Below are positions 40,035-48,746 of a stretch of DNA of 64,000 nt, one piece after another. Below the pieces are notes generated by a model. The model ran no database searches, was not told the origin of the DNA, and saw nothing but the letters and a program-made list of their open reading frames with translations. The position numbers and the translations under genes are program-made. Position 1 is the first letter of the stretch; the number at the start of each line of letters is the position of its first letter. Source of the DNA: JAVVWB01 sp036652335 (lineage in GTDB: Bacteria; Synergistota; Synergistia; Synergistales; Synergistaceae); the NCBI GenBank assembly GCA_036652335.1, contig JAVVWB010000002.1:116365-180364 (forward strand), read 5' to 3'.

Positions 40035-40394
40035 ATGAGTTCTAATGGTTTTAAGAAAGTTGTTTTGTTTATGGTTTTTACTTTTATAATAAATCTTTCT
40101 TCCGCAAGTGCATTTACATTTGATTATAAGGTAAAAGACTTTGACATTTTTACAAATCAGACTTTTAATAAAATAATAACAGAAGCAGGGGGTCATCTTT
40201 CTCGCCTAACTGGCTCTTACAAAACACTTGAGTTTTTAGGTAAAACAGTGGGTTTTGCTAGAGAGTCGTACGATTTCCTCAGAAATTCTGACTTTTCTCT
40301 TTTTGATATTATCTTAGACAAGCTAAATGAGTTTTTTGAAGATAATTCTATAGAAAATTTATACGAAGACAAGGAAGGGACCTATTCTCTGTGA
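40035..40394 (+). CDS. Small exported protein, function unknown
   Basis: 119 residues. A signal peptide (KKVVLFMVFTFIINLSSASA, cleaved near residue 26) is followed by a mostly helical, acidic mature part of about 93 residues (FTFDYKVKDFDIFTNQTFNK; ILDKLNEFFEDNSIENLYED). No known domain. AAGGGGAAGTGATAGC precedes the ATG. Its TGA stop overlaps the GTG start of the next gene. Confidence 0.7.
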   Translation: MSSNGFKKVVLFMVFTFIINLSSASAFTFDYKVKDFDIFTNQTFNKIITEAGGHLSRLTGSYKTLEFLGKTVGFARESYDFLRNSDFSLFDIILDKLNEFFEDNSIENLYEDKEGTYSL

Positions 40395-40636
40395 GCTTTT
40401 ACGTCTACATATTGCATTGTTCGGACGATACTTTATATACTGGCTGGACAAGCGACATAGTAAAAAGAATTAACACTCATAATAGTGGAAAAGGTGCTAA
40501 ATATACACGCTCACGCTTGCCTGTCAAGCTAGTGCATTTTGAAGAATTTGAAACAAAAGAGCTTGCAATGTCCAGGGAGTGCGAAATAAAAAAGTTAAGC
40601 CGAGATAAAAAATTAGACTTAATTTCCAATATTTAA
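40391..40636 (+). CDS. GIY-YIG nuclease superfamily protein (UPF0213/YhbQ type)
   Basis: 81 residues with the GIY-YIG pattern in the form FYVYILHCSDDTLYTGWT, the catalytic Arg (VKRINTHNSGKGAKYTRSR) and Glu (SRECEIKKLSR). YhbQ-type proteins are stand-alone domains linked to DNA repair or nuclease activity. The start is GTG at 40391, overlapping the previous stop (GTGA), with GGAAGGGA upstream. The gene is followed by a strong terminator. Confidence 0.9.
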   Translation: MSFYVYILHCSDDTLYTGWTSDIVKRINTHNSGKGAKYTRSRLPVKLVHFEEFETKELAMSRECEIKKLSRDKKLDLISNI

Positions 40637-40654
40637 CGAAAAATTATAAAAATA

Positions 40655-40699
40655 AAAAAACAAAAGAGAGAGCAAATATGCCCTCTCTTTTGTTTTTTT
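40655..40699. terminator. Bidirectional intrinsic terminator
   Basis: 40655-40670 pairs perfectly with 40683-40698 (core ACAAAAGAGAG/CTCTCTTTTGT), with T-runs on both strands. It separates the GIY-YIG gene from a minus-strand gene. Confidence 0.9.
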
Positions 40700-41012
40700 A
40701 TTTTTCTTTTCTTAATGCACTTTCAGGTAGTTCTATGACTTCCCCTTCTTCTTCAAAGATGTCAGGCTCTTCTTTGTGCTGTGTCTCTGATGTCGTAGTA
40801 AAAACAGTTTCAGAAGTGTCATCATTACTATCTTCGCTGTAAGGATTATTTGTATAAACTTTAAAGAAAGTTCCGTTGTTACCTCTGGCTAATATTATTG
40901 CTATGATTACACCGAGCAAAATCATAGCAAGGACACCAATCCCTATTATAAAAGCGGGGAATGTAAATCCGAATATAAGTGTCCCTAAAAGTAAAAATAT
41001 CAGAAATTTCAT
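40698..41012 (-). CDS. Small membrane protein, function unknown
   Basis: 104 residues. Two hydrophobic segments (about 2-22 and 24-43; FLIFLLLGTLIFGFTFPAFI, GVLAMILLGVIIAIILA) are followed by an acidic, Thr/Ser-rich cytoplasmic or periplasmic tail with no Cys. No family recognised. GGAGGGG precedes the ATG by four bases. Confidence 0.72.
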   Translation of the reverse strand: MKFLIFLLLGTLIFGFTFPAFIIGIGVLAMILLGVIIAIILARGNNGTFFKVYTNNPYSEDSNDDTSETVFTTTSETQHKEEPDIFEEEGEVIELPESALRKEK

Positions 41013-41125
41013 ATTACCCCTCCGTTGACAGCCCTGTCTTTCAATTTCCTATCCATATTTTAAAGCGTATTTTTGTGTTTTTTATGTAAACTCTTATATT
41101 TTACTATATTTTCACTTTTTAAAAA

Positions 41126-41159
41126 AGGAGAGACAGAACATGGTAGCTCTGTCTCTCCT
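41126..41159 (-). terminator. Intrinsic terminator of the glyA-rlmN operon
   Basis: Minus strand: AGGAGAGACAGA pairs with TCTGTCTCTCCT (41126-41137 with 41148-41159), followed by six Ts, just after the rlmN stop. Confidence 0.9.
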
Positions 41160-41165
41160 AGTCTT

Positions 41166-42951
41166 TTATCTGCTCTTTGATTTTCTTTGAGTGTTACTTT
41201 TTGGTTTCCCATAAGATGAGTAGCCGGATTTTTTGGGTGATGAATGAGGTTTATCATCTTTTGTAAAACGACTTCTATCTCCTTTCGGGGATGAAGTTTT
41301 GCTGTCTTTTGCGTAACTAGGCTNNNNNNNNNNNNNNNNNNNNNNNNNNNNNNNNNNNNNNNNNNNNNNNNNNNNNNNNNNNNNNNNNNNNNNNNNNNNN
41401 NNNNNNNNNNNNNNNNNNNNNNNTGCTATCTTTTGAATATCTACTTGCAGAGGGCTTATCATCTCTGTTGTAGCTTGGTTTGCTATCTTTTGAATATCTA
41501 CTTGCAGAGGGCTTATCATCTCTGTTGTAGCTTGGCTTGCTATCTTTTGAATATCTACTTGCAGAGGGCTTGTCATCCCTGTTGTAGCTTGGCCTATCAT
41601 CTCTTGCAAAGTCGTTTTGTGCACCTTGCGAGTTGCCTTGCCCTCTGTATGAAGGACGGGCTTCTTTGGGCTTGCCACTGCGGTAGGTGTCTTTTTCGGG
41701 AAGCTCTGCCTTTTTGTGCTTTGCTCCTCTTTTCTCTATATAACCACCGGAGGGAGATTTTGAAACTCTCTTATCCTCTGCTGTCTGGAAATTTGAAGTT
41801 TTTCTGCCTCTTGGTGATGTGCTTCTCTGGGGTTTTATATCTGTTTTTTGTGCGTTTTTGTGTGAGCTATCTGTTCTTGTGACTGTATGTGGCTTAGGTT
41901 CAAGCGGTTCTGATGCACCTGTGAGGGTTTTTCTGCGGAGCTGTCCACAAGCGGCATCAATGTCAGAACCATGTTCTTGACGTATTTCTGCTTCAAACCC
42001 TGCAGTTGTAAGTACAGTCTTAAATTTAAGAATATCCTCTACTTCTGGCTTCTCGTATCTTCCGTCTACTGCGTTGTAGGGGATTAGGTTAATAAATACG
42101 TGAATGCCTTTCAAAAATCTTACAAGTTCTCTTGCATGTTCTACTGTGTCATTTATACCACCAAATAGTGCGTATTCAATAGAGAGCCTATCTCCAGTTT
42201 CTTGCTGATACTCTTGCATAGCTCTTCTCAGCTCAGAAAGTGGAAATGTTTGGTTTATTGGCATAAGTGTGCTACGAAGTTCATCATTTGCGGCATGGAG
42301 AGATATAGCAAGTCTCACTCCAAGTCCTGATTTAGCAAGTTCAGCCATTCCAGGAATTACACCAGATGTAGATAATGTTATATGACGTATTCCCAAATTT
42401 CTCATTTTGGGAGAATTTAGCATTCTTACGGATTTGATGACTTCGTCTGTGTTTAAGAATGGTTCGCCCATTCCCATATATACAACATTGTTTATTTCAT
42501 GTCCTAGTCTCTGTTCCATTGCAAGAAATTGTCCTGCAATTTCTCCTGCTGTTAGGTTTCTTATGTAGCCAGATAGACCAGTGGCACAGAATGTGCATTG
42601 CAAAGGACAGCCCACTTGAGTTGATATACATGCAGTGAGTCTATCTCCTTGACGTAGTAATACAGATTCTACAGTAGCTCCGTCTTTTAGTTGCCAAAGA
42701 AATTTTCTTGTGCTGTCGATATTTGATTTCTGTTCTTTTAAAAGGTGTGGGGCAGAGAAGTCGACGTGCTCCTTTAAGAGATCGCGTAGCTGTACAGAGA
42801 GATTTGTCATTTCATCTGCGTCAAAAACTTTTTTCTGCCATATCCACTGGGATATTTGGTCTGCTCTGAATTTAGGTTGCTTTAGTTCACTTTCAAACCA
42901 TGTTATCCATTCTTCATTTGTTAAATCTAGTGCATAAATTTTGTTTGTCAT
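41166..42951 (-). CDS. rlmN: 23S rRNA (adenine(2503)-C2)-methyltransferase RlmN with a long repeat-bearing tail (contains the assembly gap)
   Basis: The first ~345 residues are a complete RlmN: radical SAM motif GCPLQCTFCATGLSGY, dual-methylation fold, and the C-terminal catalytic Cys region HGSDIDAACGQLRRK. It methylates A2503 of 23S rRNA and A37 of some tRNAs. Unusually, about 170 or more residues of Lys/Arg/Ser/Asp-rich, apparently disordered tail follow. They include 19-residue tandem repeats (SYNRDDKPSASRYSKDSKP) running into 100 Ns. Past the gap the same style continues (SPKGDRSRFTKDDKP) to a stop at 41166. The 100-N gap breaks the frame by one, so its true length differs. The start at 42951 overlaps the glyA stop (TAATG). 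Confidence 0.88.
41324..41423. other. Assembly gap (100 Ns)
   Basis: A run of exactly 100 N inside the tandem-repeat part of rlmN. A round 100 is normally a placeholder of unknown size. The repeats beside it explain why assembly failed. Confidence 0.97.
41424..41594. repeat. 57-bp tandem repeat, three visible copies, inside rlmN
   Basis: Copies at 41424-41480, 41481-41537 and 41538-41594. The first two are nearly identical and the third differs at a few bases. Each encodes 19 residues, so the frame is kept. More copies probably lie in the adjoining gap. Confidence 0.95.
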
Positions 42952-44225
42952 TAATTTGCCCATGGCTCCTTAAGGTCAGGGTACAATGGAAATTCTTCTG
43001 ATAAAGTAGCCATTGTTCTCTTTACTTCTTTTTTTGTATTTTCGTTGTCCGGGTTTGAAAGAACTTTGTCTATCGCTTCGGCGATTACAGACATTTGAGG
43101 TTCTTTCATTCCGCGTGATGTAATTGCGGCTGTACCGAGTCTTACACCACTTGTTACCATTGGTTTCGCAGGGTCAAATGGAATCATATTTTTGTTACAT
43201 GTAATTCCTACGCTTCCAAGTATAGCCTCTGCTTCTTTGCCTGTTGCGTTGTGTGAACGCAAGTCGACTAGTACGAGGTGGTTATCTGTTCCGCCTGATA
43301 CGAGTCTAAAGTTGTGTGCTTTTAATGCTTCTGCAAATACAGCTGCATTCTTTACTACTTGTTGTGCATACAGCTTAAACCCATCTGTTCCGGCAATCAT
43401 AAATGTGACTGCTTTTCCTGCTATAGACTGGACAAGGGGACCTCCCTGTAGTCCTGGGAATACTGTTTTGTCTAATATTTTGGCATTTTCTTTTGTTGAT
43501 AGTACAAAAGCACCTCTAGTACCTCTTAGTGTTTTGTGTGATGTCGAGCTTACGAAGTCGGCATAAGGTACAGGACTTGGGTGTACTCCACCTGCTACAA
43601 GTCCGGCAATATGTGCCATGTCCACTAATAGTGTTGCTCCTACTTCGTTTGCGATATCACGGAAACGTTTAAAGTCTATAAAACGTGAGTACGCACTCGC
43701 TCCGGCTATGATGAGCTTAGGATGACATTCTTTTGCTAGTCTTTCTACTTCGTCATAGTCAATGGTCTCTGTTTCTCTGTCTACTCCGTAGGCTGTGATG
43801 TTAAAGAGTCTACCTGAGAAGTTTACGGGGTGCCCGTGAGAGAGGTGTCCGCCGTGGTCAAGTGACATAGAGAGAATAGAATCTCCCGGGTTTAGTACGG
43901 AGAATAGTACTGCTTGGTTTGCACTTGATCCAGAGTGTGGCTGTACGTTTGCCCATTCTGCGCCAAATACTTCACATGCTCTTTCGATAGCAATTTGTTC
44001 GATTTGTTCCACAAATTCGCAACCACCATAATATTTCTTTTGAGGATAGCCCTCTGCGTATTTGTTTGTAAGAATTGATCCTTGAATTTCAAGCAGTGAT
44101 TTGGGTACAAAGTTCTCTGATGCTATTAGTTCAATGTGAGTCCTTTGTCTTTCCATTTCTTTGTTTGTCAAGTCGTATATAGTGGGGTCTAAACTTTTTA
44201 GTGTTTCATCCATAATATTCTTCAT
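42951..44225 (-). CDS. glyA: Serine hydroxymethyltransferase
   Basis: About 424 residues. Matches GlyA throughout: IELIASENFVPKSLLEIQGS, YYGGCEFVEQIE, the PLP-binding lysine in SSTSHKTLRGTRGAF, and GVRLGTAAITSRGMKE. It interconverts serine and glycine with tetrahydrofolate. The ATG at 44225 follows AAAGGATG at good spacing; the GTG at 44234 is too close to it. It overlaps rlmN by a TAATG junction and follows the hydrolase gene by 47 bp, giving a minus-strand operon. Confidence 0.97.
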   Translation of the reverse strand: MKNIMDETLKSLDPTIYDLTNKEMERQRTHIELIASENFVPKSLLEIQGSILTNKYAEGYPQKKYYGGCEFVEQIEQIAIERACEVFGAEWANVQPHSGSSANQAVLFSVLNPGDSILSMSLDHGGHLSHGHPVNFSGRLFNITAYGVDRETETIDYDEVERLAKECHPKLIIAGASAYSRFIDFKRFRDIANEVGATLLVDMAHIAGLVAGGVHPSPVPYADFVSSTSHKTLRGTRGAFVLSTKENAKILDKTVFPGLQGGPLVQSIAGKAVTFMIAGTDGFKLYAQQVVKNAAVFAEALKAHNFRLVSGGTDNHLVLVDLRSHNATGKEAEAILGSVGITCNKNMIPFDPAKPMVTSGVRLGTAAITSRGMKEPQMSVIAEAIDKVLSNPDNENTKKEVKRTMATLSEEFPLYPDLKEPWAN

Positions 44226-44272
44226 TTTATACACATCCTTTAGAAATTATCGTTTGGTGCTTAGTTTTACTA

Positions 44273-45496
44273 TTATACCAGTTTTAAGACAGAATGGAGT
44301 AGTACATTGCAACCATTTGCAATATCTGTAAAGTCTGTCCATTCTTCTGGACAATGGCTTTTACCGTCAAGTGATGGTACGAATATCATAGCTGTAGGGC
44401 ATATAGTGGCTAAAAATTGCGCGTCATGACATGCTGCACTGTATTTTCTTGTTACAGAAAGTCCTAGTTCTTTAGCAGATTTTTCTACTGTGTCTACCAT
44501 GTCTTTATCAAATATGACTGGGTCTACGTCTACTAACTTTTCTACTGTGTATTTTAGTCCACGTTTCTCTGCTGCATTTTTTATAATTTCTTGTAGTTCT
44601 GCTTTTGCTTGTGTGAAGAGGTCTTTATCAAATTGTCTTAGGTCTATTGTAAATGATGTGCTACCAGGGACGATGTTGATGATGTCTGGCTTGACGTGAA
44701 TTCTTCCTATTGTTGCTACACAAGAATTTCCTATTTTGAGTGCAAGTTTTTCCACTTCTATTGCGACTTTAGCTGTTGCAAGAAGTGCGTCTTTTCTCAT
44801 TTCCATTGGTGTAGAACCAGCGTGGTTAGGTTGCCCTTGGTATTCAACTTTCCACCATGAAAGTCCCTGTATGCCTTCTACGGCACAAGTAGATATTCCT
44901 TCACGGTAGAGTCGTGGTCCTTGTTCGATGTGTAATTCAAAGTATTTGCCAATAGGTACTGTTTCATTGCCGAGGTAGCCTATTCTTTTAAGTTCTTCTT
45001 TTACTGTTACACCTGTGTCGTCTTTTACACTGTAGAGCTTCTCTAAATCTTTCTTTGTTGCGTAGTATCTACTTCCCATCATGTCTAGCTGAAAACGTGC
45101 TCCCTCTTCGTTTGTAAAGACGGCAACGACAATGGGATTTGCTGTTTCTATTTTATTTTCTTTTAATGTGCGTATTACTTCAAGTCCTCCTAATACACCA
45201 TATGCTCCGTCAAACATTCCTCCGTCTTTTACTGTGTCTAAGTGGGAACCTAGCATTATCGGAAGTGCGTTGGGATCTGTACCTTTTTTTATCCCGAAAA
45301 TATTTCCTATTTCGTCTATTTTAATTTCAAGTCCGTCTTCTTTCATCCATTTGCAAAAGAGGTCTCTTCCTTCTTTGTCTCCATCTGACAGAGCTAGTCT
45401 GTTTCTACCACCGTTTTCTGGGTTTTGAGCAATTGCTCCTAAAGTGCGTAGTGTGTCCTCGAGACGCTGTGCATTGATTCGTAAATCGTTGTACAT
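44273..45496 (-). CDS. Zn-dependent amidase/carbamoylase (hydantoinase/carbamoylase family, M20-like)
   Basis: 407 residues. Metal-site motifs are GSHLDTVKDGGMFDGAYGVL, FTNEEGARFQLDMMGS, the dimer-domain GQPNHAGSTPMEMRKDALLA, and a C-terminal CHDAQFLA. These fit the N-carbamoyl-L-amino-acid hydrolase/allantoate amidohydrolase family, which hydrolyses ureido or amide bonds to release amino acids. The exact substrate is unknown. AGGAGGGGTTTATT precedes the ATG. It sits between the NAGPA-type gene (26 bp upstream) and glyA. Confidence 0.92.
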   Translation of the reverse strand: MYNDLRINAQRLEDTLRTLGAIAQNPENGGRNRLALSDGDKEGRDLFCKWMKEDGLEIKIDEIGNIFGIKKGTDPNALPIMLGSHLDTVKDGGMFDGAYGVLGGLEVIRTLKENKIETANPIVVAVFTNEEGARFQLDMMGSRYYATKKDLEKLYSVKDDTGVTVKEELKRIGYLGNETVPIGKYFELHIEQGPRLYREGISTCAVEGIQGLSWWKVEYQGQPNHAGSTPMEMRKDALLATAKVAIEVEKLALKIGNSCVATIGRIHVKPDIINIVPGSTSFTIDLRQFDKDLFTQAKAELQEIIKNAAEKRGLKYTVEKLVDVDPVIFDKDMVDTVEKSAKELGLSVTRKYSAACHDAQFLATICPTAMIFVPSLDGKSHCPEEWTDFTDIANGCNVLLHSVLKLV

Positions 45497-45522
45497 AATA
45501 AACCCCTCCTGTTATTTTTTAG

Positions 45523-46713
45523 TTAATCTCGTACTCCTGATCCTTTTTGAAAAAATAGTATCGCATAAGGAATTGGTCTTTCTGCATCGTTGCTGTTGCT
45601 AGGCAAGGTTAGAGTTTGTCCCTGCCATAAAAGAGAGCTTGAACCACCACCGTCTAAATTTAATGCCTCTGTCATTCCCATGTGTAAACAAAGTTTTTTT
45701 GTCTCTTCTATTGTTGTGCCTACGCTGTGCATATTGTCTCTGCCGTCTATTACACACCATATTACCCTATTTTTATTATATCCGACAAGGGTTCTTGGGT
45801 GACGTCTATCGAGTATATTTATGTGAACATTTTCTGTATTGGGAGAGATTTCCCCATTTTTTATGAGTAGGGGGCCAGCTTGTAAAATTTCTGTATATTT
45901 ATCTAACCCTTTTGTCGTTGAAATATTTCCTATTTCTTTCCCATCTACAAAGACAATTTCGCCCTTAGAATTCCAGCCAAAAGCAGAGCGATGAGGCCAA
46001 AATTTATTGTTGTCCATGTGTCCCTGTCTTCTCAATATGCCAATTGGTTTTGCCCCAGCAAAGTATCCTCCGTTTATGCCACCAATTACACCGTAGTTTT
46101 CCTCTGCAATTCTTGATAGAGGTGCTTTTTTTGACCCTATCATTACAGCTGTAGCTATTTGTGAATTTATTCTTGCCATAGGAATTGATAGAGATGCAAT
46201 GTAAAGAGGTTCATTTTTCCCGTTTTTGATATCTCCATTCGCAGGACCTGACGGGTTGCCTATTCCTCTTTTTATAATAGTAAGAGTGGTGTCTTTTGAG
46301 TGATATATACCTTTCCACGAGACGTTTTTTTGTGCTTTTTTTATCCACTCTCTTAATGGCGTAAGGTCTTCTACTGTAAACGCTTCGTCTAGGTGAGACA
46401 AAATCGTTTCAGGTAGGGCAGGTGTGATATTTTGGAACATTTCTTTTAAAAGGTCTTTTTCACTAAAGTCAGGTAGTATGTACAATGACTCTACTGCACT
46501 TATAGCAAAGTCCCAACCCATTCCCTCAAGGAGTAATCTTATTGCTTCCGATTTCGTTATTGTGTCGCTTGTGTCGGAGAATTTTTCAACTTTTATTTGA
46601 TACCCAAGGGCATCAAAAATCTTAGGAATGAATTCATCTTTTGTCATTGCTTCTGCTGAAGTTACGAAGAATATAGATATTATTAGTAAAATTGATATAG
46701 TATATTTTCTCAT
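45523..46713 (-). CDS. Exported phosphodiester glycosidase (NAGPA/DUF2233) family protein
   Basis: 396 residues. A signal peptide (MRKYTISILLIISIFFVTSA) is followed by an N-terminal region (about 23-85) resembling an S-layer-homology-like module (KFSDTSDTITKSEAIRLLLE). The C-terminal NAGPA domain shows NRVIWCVIDGRDN, then TEALNLDGGGSSSLLWQG, the family hallmark. Related proteins act on cell-wall sugar phosphodiesters (YojL/PgpA-like roles are uncertain). It is probably periplasmic or envelope-bound. The GAGGTGTC ribosome site is 12-13 bases from the ATG, further than usual. Confidence 0.88.
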   Translation of the reverse strand: MRKYTISILLIISIFFVTSAEAMTKDEFIPKIFDALGYQIKVEKFSDTSDTITKSEAIRLLLEGMGWDFAISAVESLYILPDFSEKDLLKEMFQNITPALPETILSHLDEAFTVEDLTPLREWIKKAQKNVSWKGIYHSKDTTLTIIKRGIGNPSGPANGDIKNGKNEPLYIASLSIPMARINSQIATAVMIGSKKAPLSRIAEENYGVIGGINGGYFAGAKPIGILRRQGHMDNNKFWPHRSAFGWNSKGEIVFVDGKEIGNISTTKGLDKYTEILQAGPLLIKNGEISPNTENVHINILDRRHPRTLVGYNKNRVIWCVIDGRDNMHSVGTTIEETKKLCLHMGMTEALNLDGGGSSSLLWQGQTLTLPSNSNDAERPIPYAILFFQKGSGVRD

Positions 46714-46723
46714 TTAATTTATG

Positions 46724-46752
46724 TTGACACCTCGTAGTTGTATTAGTATAAT
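46724..46752 (+). promoter_or_regulatory. Consensus promoter of tRNA-Ala
   Basis: TTGACA (46724-46729), 17-bp spacer, TATAAT (46747-46752), 15 bases before the mature tRNA. A textbook sigma-70-type promoter. Confidence 0.88.
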
Positions 46753-46767
46753 GTACAATCGTTAGAT

Positions 46768-46843
<76 letters not shown>

Positions 46844-46855
46844 TTTGATAACTTT

Positions 46856-46887
46856 AGACCTATGGGGCTCCCGTAGGTCTTTTTTTA
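46856..46887 (+). terminator. Intrinsic terminator of tRNA-Ala
   Basis: AGACCTA (46856-46862) with TAGGTCT (46874-46880), inner GGG/CCC pairing, and seven Ts. Confidence 0.9.
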
Positions 46888-47018
46888 TATTCTACAGTCA
46901 CTTTGTTTAAAGTAAATAGCATTTTTACACTTATCAAGTAATATAATTGCTGATTTTCCAACGATGTATCTTTTTTGAAAAATTCCTGTCAAAATATTTG
47001 TGGAGAGGTGTATGATTC

Positions 47019-47756
47019 GTGAAAAATTTTAATCGAAATTTCTGTATTACATCATTACTTTTTATATTTATTTTTTTACAACCTCAATTTCTTTATGCTA
47101 ATGATATATCTGTAGAGGAAAAAGTCGGTGATTTCCTTGTAAATGAATTTGAACCAGAGAGTATTTTGGTTCAGGCGACAGAGGGCGGAAGCTTTATGTA
47201 TGCAAAAGCAAAAGGTGTCGTTATTGAGGGCGTGAGGCTTGATTCTCTCTCTCTTTACGCATTGATGAAGAGTAATTTTGCAGGTGCTGACATTAAAAAC
47301 AGTGATAAATATGAGTTAGCGGAACACATATATATGTCTCGTGGAGAGGTCGTTATTTTGGAAAAAGACGTACTCAATTATTGTAAAAAGGAGACAGAAG
47401 ATATTAAGGGCTTTAAGGATTTAAATATTGATTTTACAAAGGACTTTGTAAAAATATCTGGTGTCTATGTAGCAAAATTTGTTTTTACTTTCAATTTTAG
47501 ACTTTCAGCCACTGCAAAATTGAGTTTTGACAGCAAGGGACTTACCCTAACAGATGTTAAGCTTTACATAAACAATGTAGAACAGCCAGAGTCTCTTTCA
47601 AAAATGCTAGTGGATAAGATAAATCCTCTTATAAAACCAAATAAAATCCCGTTTCCTGTGAAGATTACAGATATTATTATGACAGATGACAAAATTATCT
47701 TTACTGGACACCCTAAACCTCTCAAAGATGTAAATGAGTGGAGATATAAGAGGTAG
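47019..47756 (+). CDS. Exported DUF2993-like (LmeA-type) protein
   Basis: 245 residues. A signal peptide (FCITSLLFIFIFLQPQFLYA) precedes a strand-rich mature domain. Its repeated pattern (FMYAKAKGVVIEGVRLDSLS; LSATAKLSFDSKGLTLTDVK) resembles DUF2993/LmeA-type lipid-handling proteins of the envelope. The assignment rests on overall appearance and is moderate. The start is GTG, with GGAGAGGTGT eight bases upstream. It overlaps or abuts the permease gene that follows (two bases apart). Confidence 0.6.
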   Translation: MKNFNRNFCITSLLFIFIFLQPQFLYANDISVEEKVGDFLVNEFEPESILVQATEGGSFMYAKAKGVVIEGVRLDSLSLYALMKSNFAGADIKNSDKYELAEHIYMSRGEVVILEKDVLNYCKKETEDIKGFKDLNIDFTKDFVKISGVYVAKFVFTFNFRLSATAKLSFDSKGLTLTDVKLYINNVEQPESLSKMLVDKINPLIKPNKIPFPVKITDIIMTDDKIIFTGHPKPLKDVNEWRYKR

Positions 47757-47757
47757 T

Positions 47758-48696
47758 ATGAAATTTCCACTTTTGAGTACCATGAAAAAAGTCCCAGGTG
47801 GACTTATGCTTGTACCAATGTTTGTCGCTGCATTTATAAATAGTTATTGTCCTCAAATTCTAGATTTCTTACCTGTTGTAAAAAACGCTTTTACTTCCAA
47901 AGGGACAATGACAATTATTGGGATAATGCTCTTTATTATGGGAGTGCAACTTCGTACAGAGCATATAAGGATTATCTCAAAACGATGTGGAGTTTTGATG
48001 TTAGCAAAGATTTTTATGACATTGGTTTTTGGGACTGTCATTTTGCATTTTTGTGGCAGAAACGGTGTTTGGGGTATCTCTGCTCTTGCATGGATAGGAG
48101 CTGTCTCTAGCTGTAACCCAGGACTTCACGTGGCACTTATGGAAAATTACGGTGATGAAGTAGATAAGCTTGCATTTGGTCCTTTAAATATTTTTGCTGT
48201 TCCTATTATCCCAATCTGTTTACTCGGTTTTTCTGACGGATACGGACTTGATTACGAAGCGCTTATTTCTATATTCTCACCTATTGTTTTGGGATATATA
48301 TTGGGCTGTTTGGATGAGGATATTAGGACTTTTACAAAAGACGGCAATACTCTATTGCTTCCTTTTATGGGGTTTTGTTTGGGAGGGGGAATAAATATTC
48401 CTCTCGCAATGAAGTCTTCACTCTCAGCTCTTGTACTTACAGTTTCGTATCTCTTGTTAAACTTTATTACTCTCTATTGCGTTGACAGGTACCTGTTGAA
48501 ACAAAGAGGTCATTCTGCTGCGGCAATGTGTTCTGTAGCAGGACTTTCTTTAACTCTTCCTACGATAATGGCATTAAAGAATCCTCTCTATGAACCAATG
48601 GTAAGAAGTGCAGAGGCACAATTGGGGCTTGCAGTTTTACTTAGTTCTGTCGCTGTGCCATTTTTAGTAAATTATGTAGTGAAACATAGTAAATAG
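47758..48696 (+). CDS. KdgT-like 2-keto-3-deoxygluconate permease family protein
   Basis: About 312 residues with some ten hydrophobic segments. The pattern KKVPGGLMLVPMFVAAFINS, TMTIIGIMLFIMGVQLR and ALAWIGAVSSCNPGLHVALM is that of the KdgT family (H+-coupled keto-deoxygluconate uptake). The real substrate may be another organic acid, since no sugar-acid genes are nearby. The ATG at 47758 follows GAGG; the upstream ATG at 47734 lies inside the preceding gene. Confidence 0.8.
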   Translation: MKFPLLSTMKKVPGGLMLVPMFVAAFINSYCPQILDFLPVVKNAFTSKGTMTIIGIMLFIMGVQLRTEHIRIISKRCGVLMLAKIFMTLVFGTVILHFCGRNGVWGISALAWIGAVSSCNPGLHVALMENYGDEVDKLAFGPLNIFAVPIIPICLLGFSDGYGLDYEALISIFSPIVLGYILGCLDEDIRTFTKDGNTLLLPFMGFCLGGGINIPLAMKSSLSALVLTVSYLLLNFITLYCVDRYLLKQRGHSAAAMCSVAGLSLTLPTIMALKNPLYEPMVRSAEAQLGLAVLLSSVAVPFLVNYVVKHSK

Positions 48697-48708
48697 AATT
48701 TTAACTAA

Positions 48709-48746
48709 AAAACAAGAGCCTTGCAGAAATGCAAGGCTCTTGTTTT
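48709..48746. terminator. Bidirectional intrinsic terminator with GAAA tetraloop
   Basis: Perfect 17-bp stem 48709-48725 with 48730-48746, between convergent permease and methyltransferase genes. Its end overlaps the methyltransferase stop codon. Confidence 0.93.

Noticed and set aside
41433..41882. Plus-strand ORF with YHLCCSL repeats
   Set aside because: Antisense translation of the rlmN 57-bp repeats.
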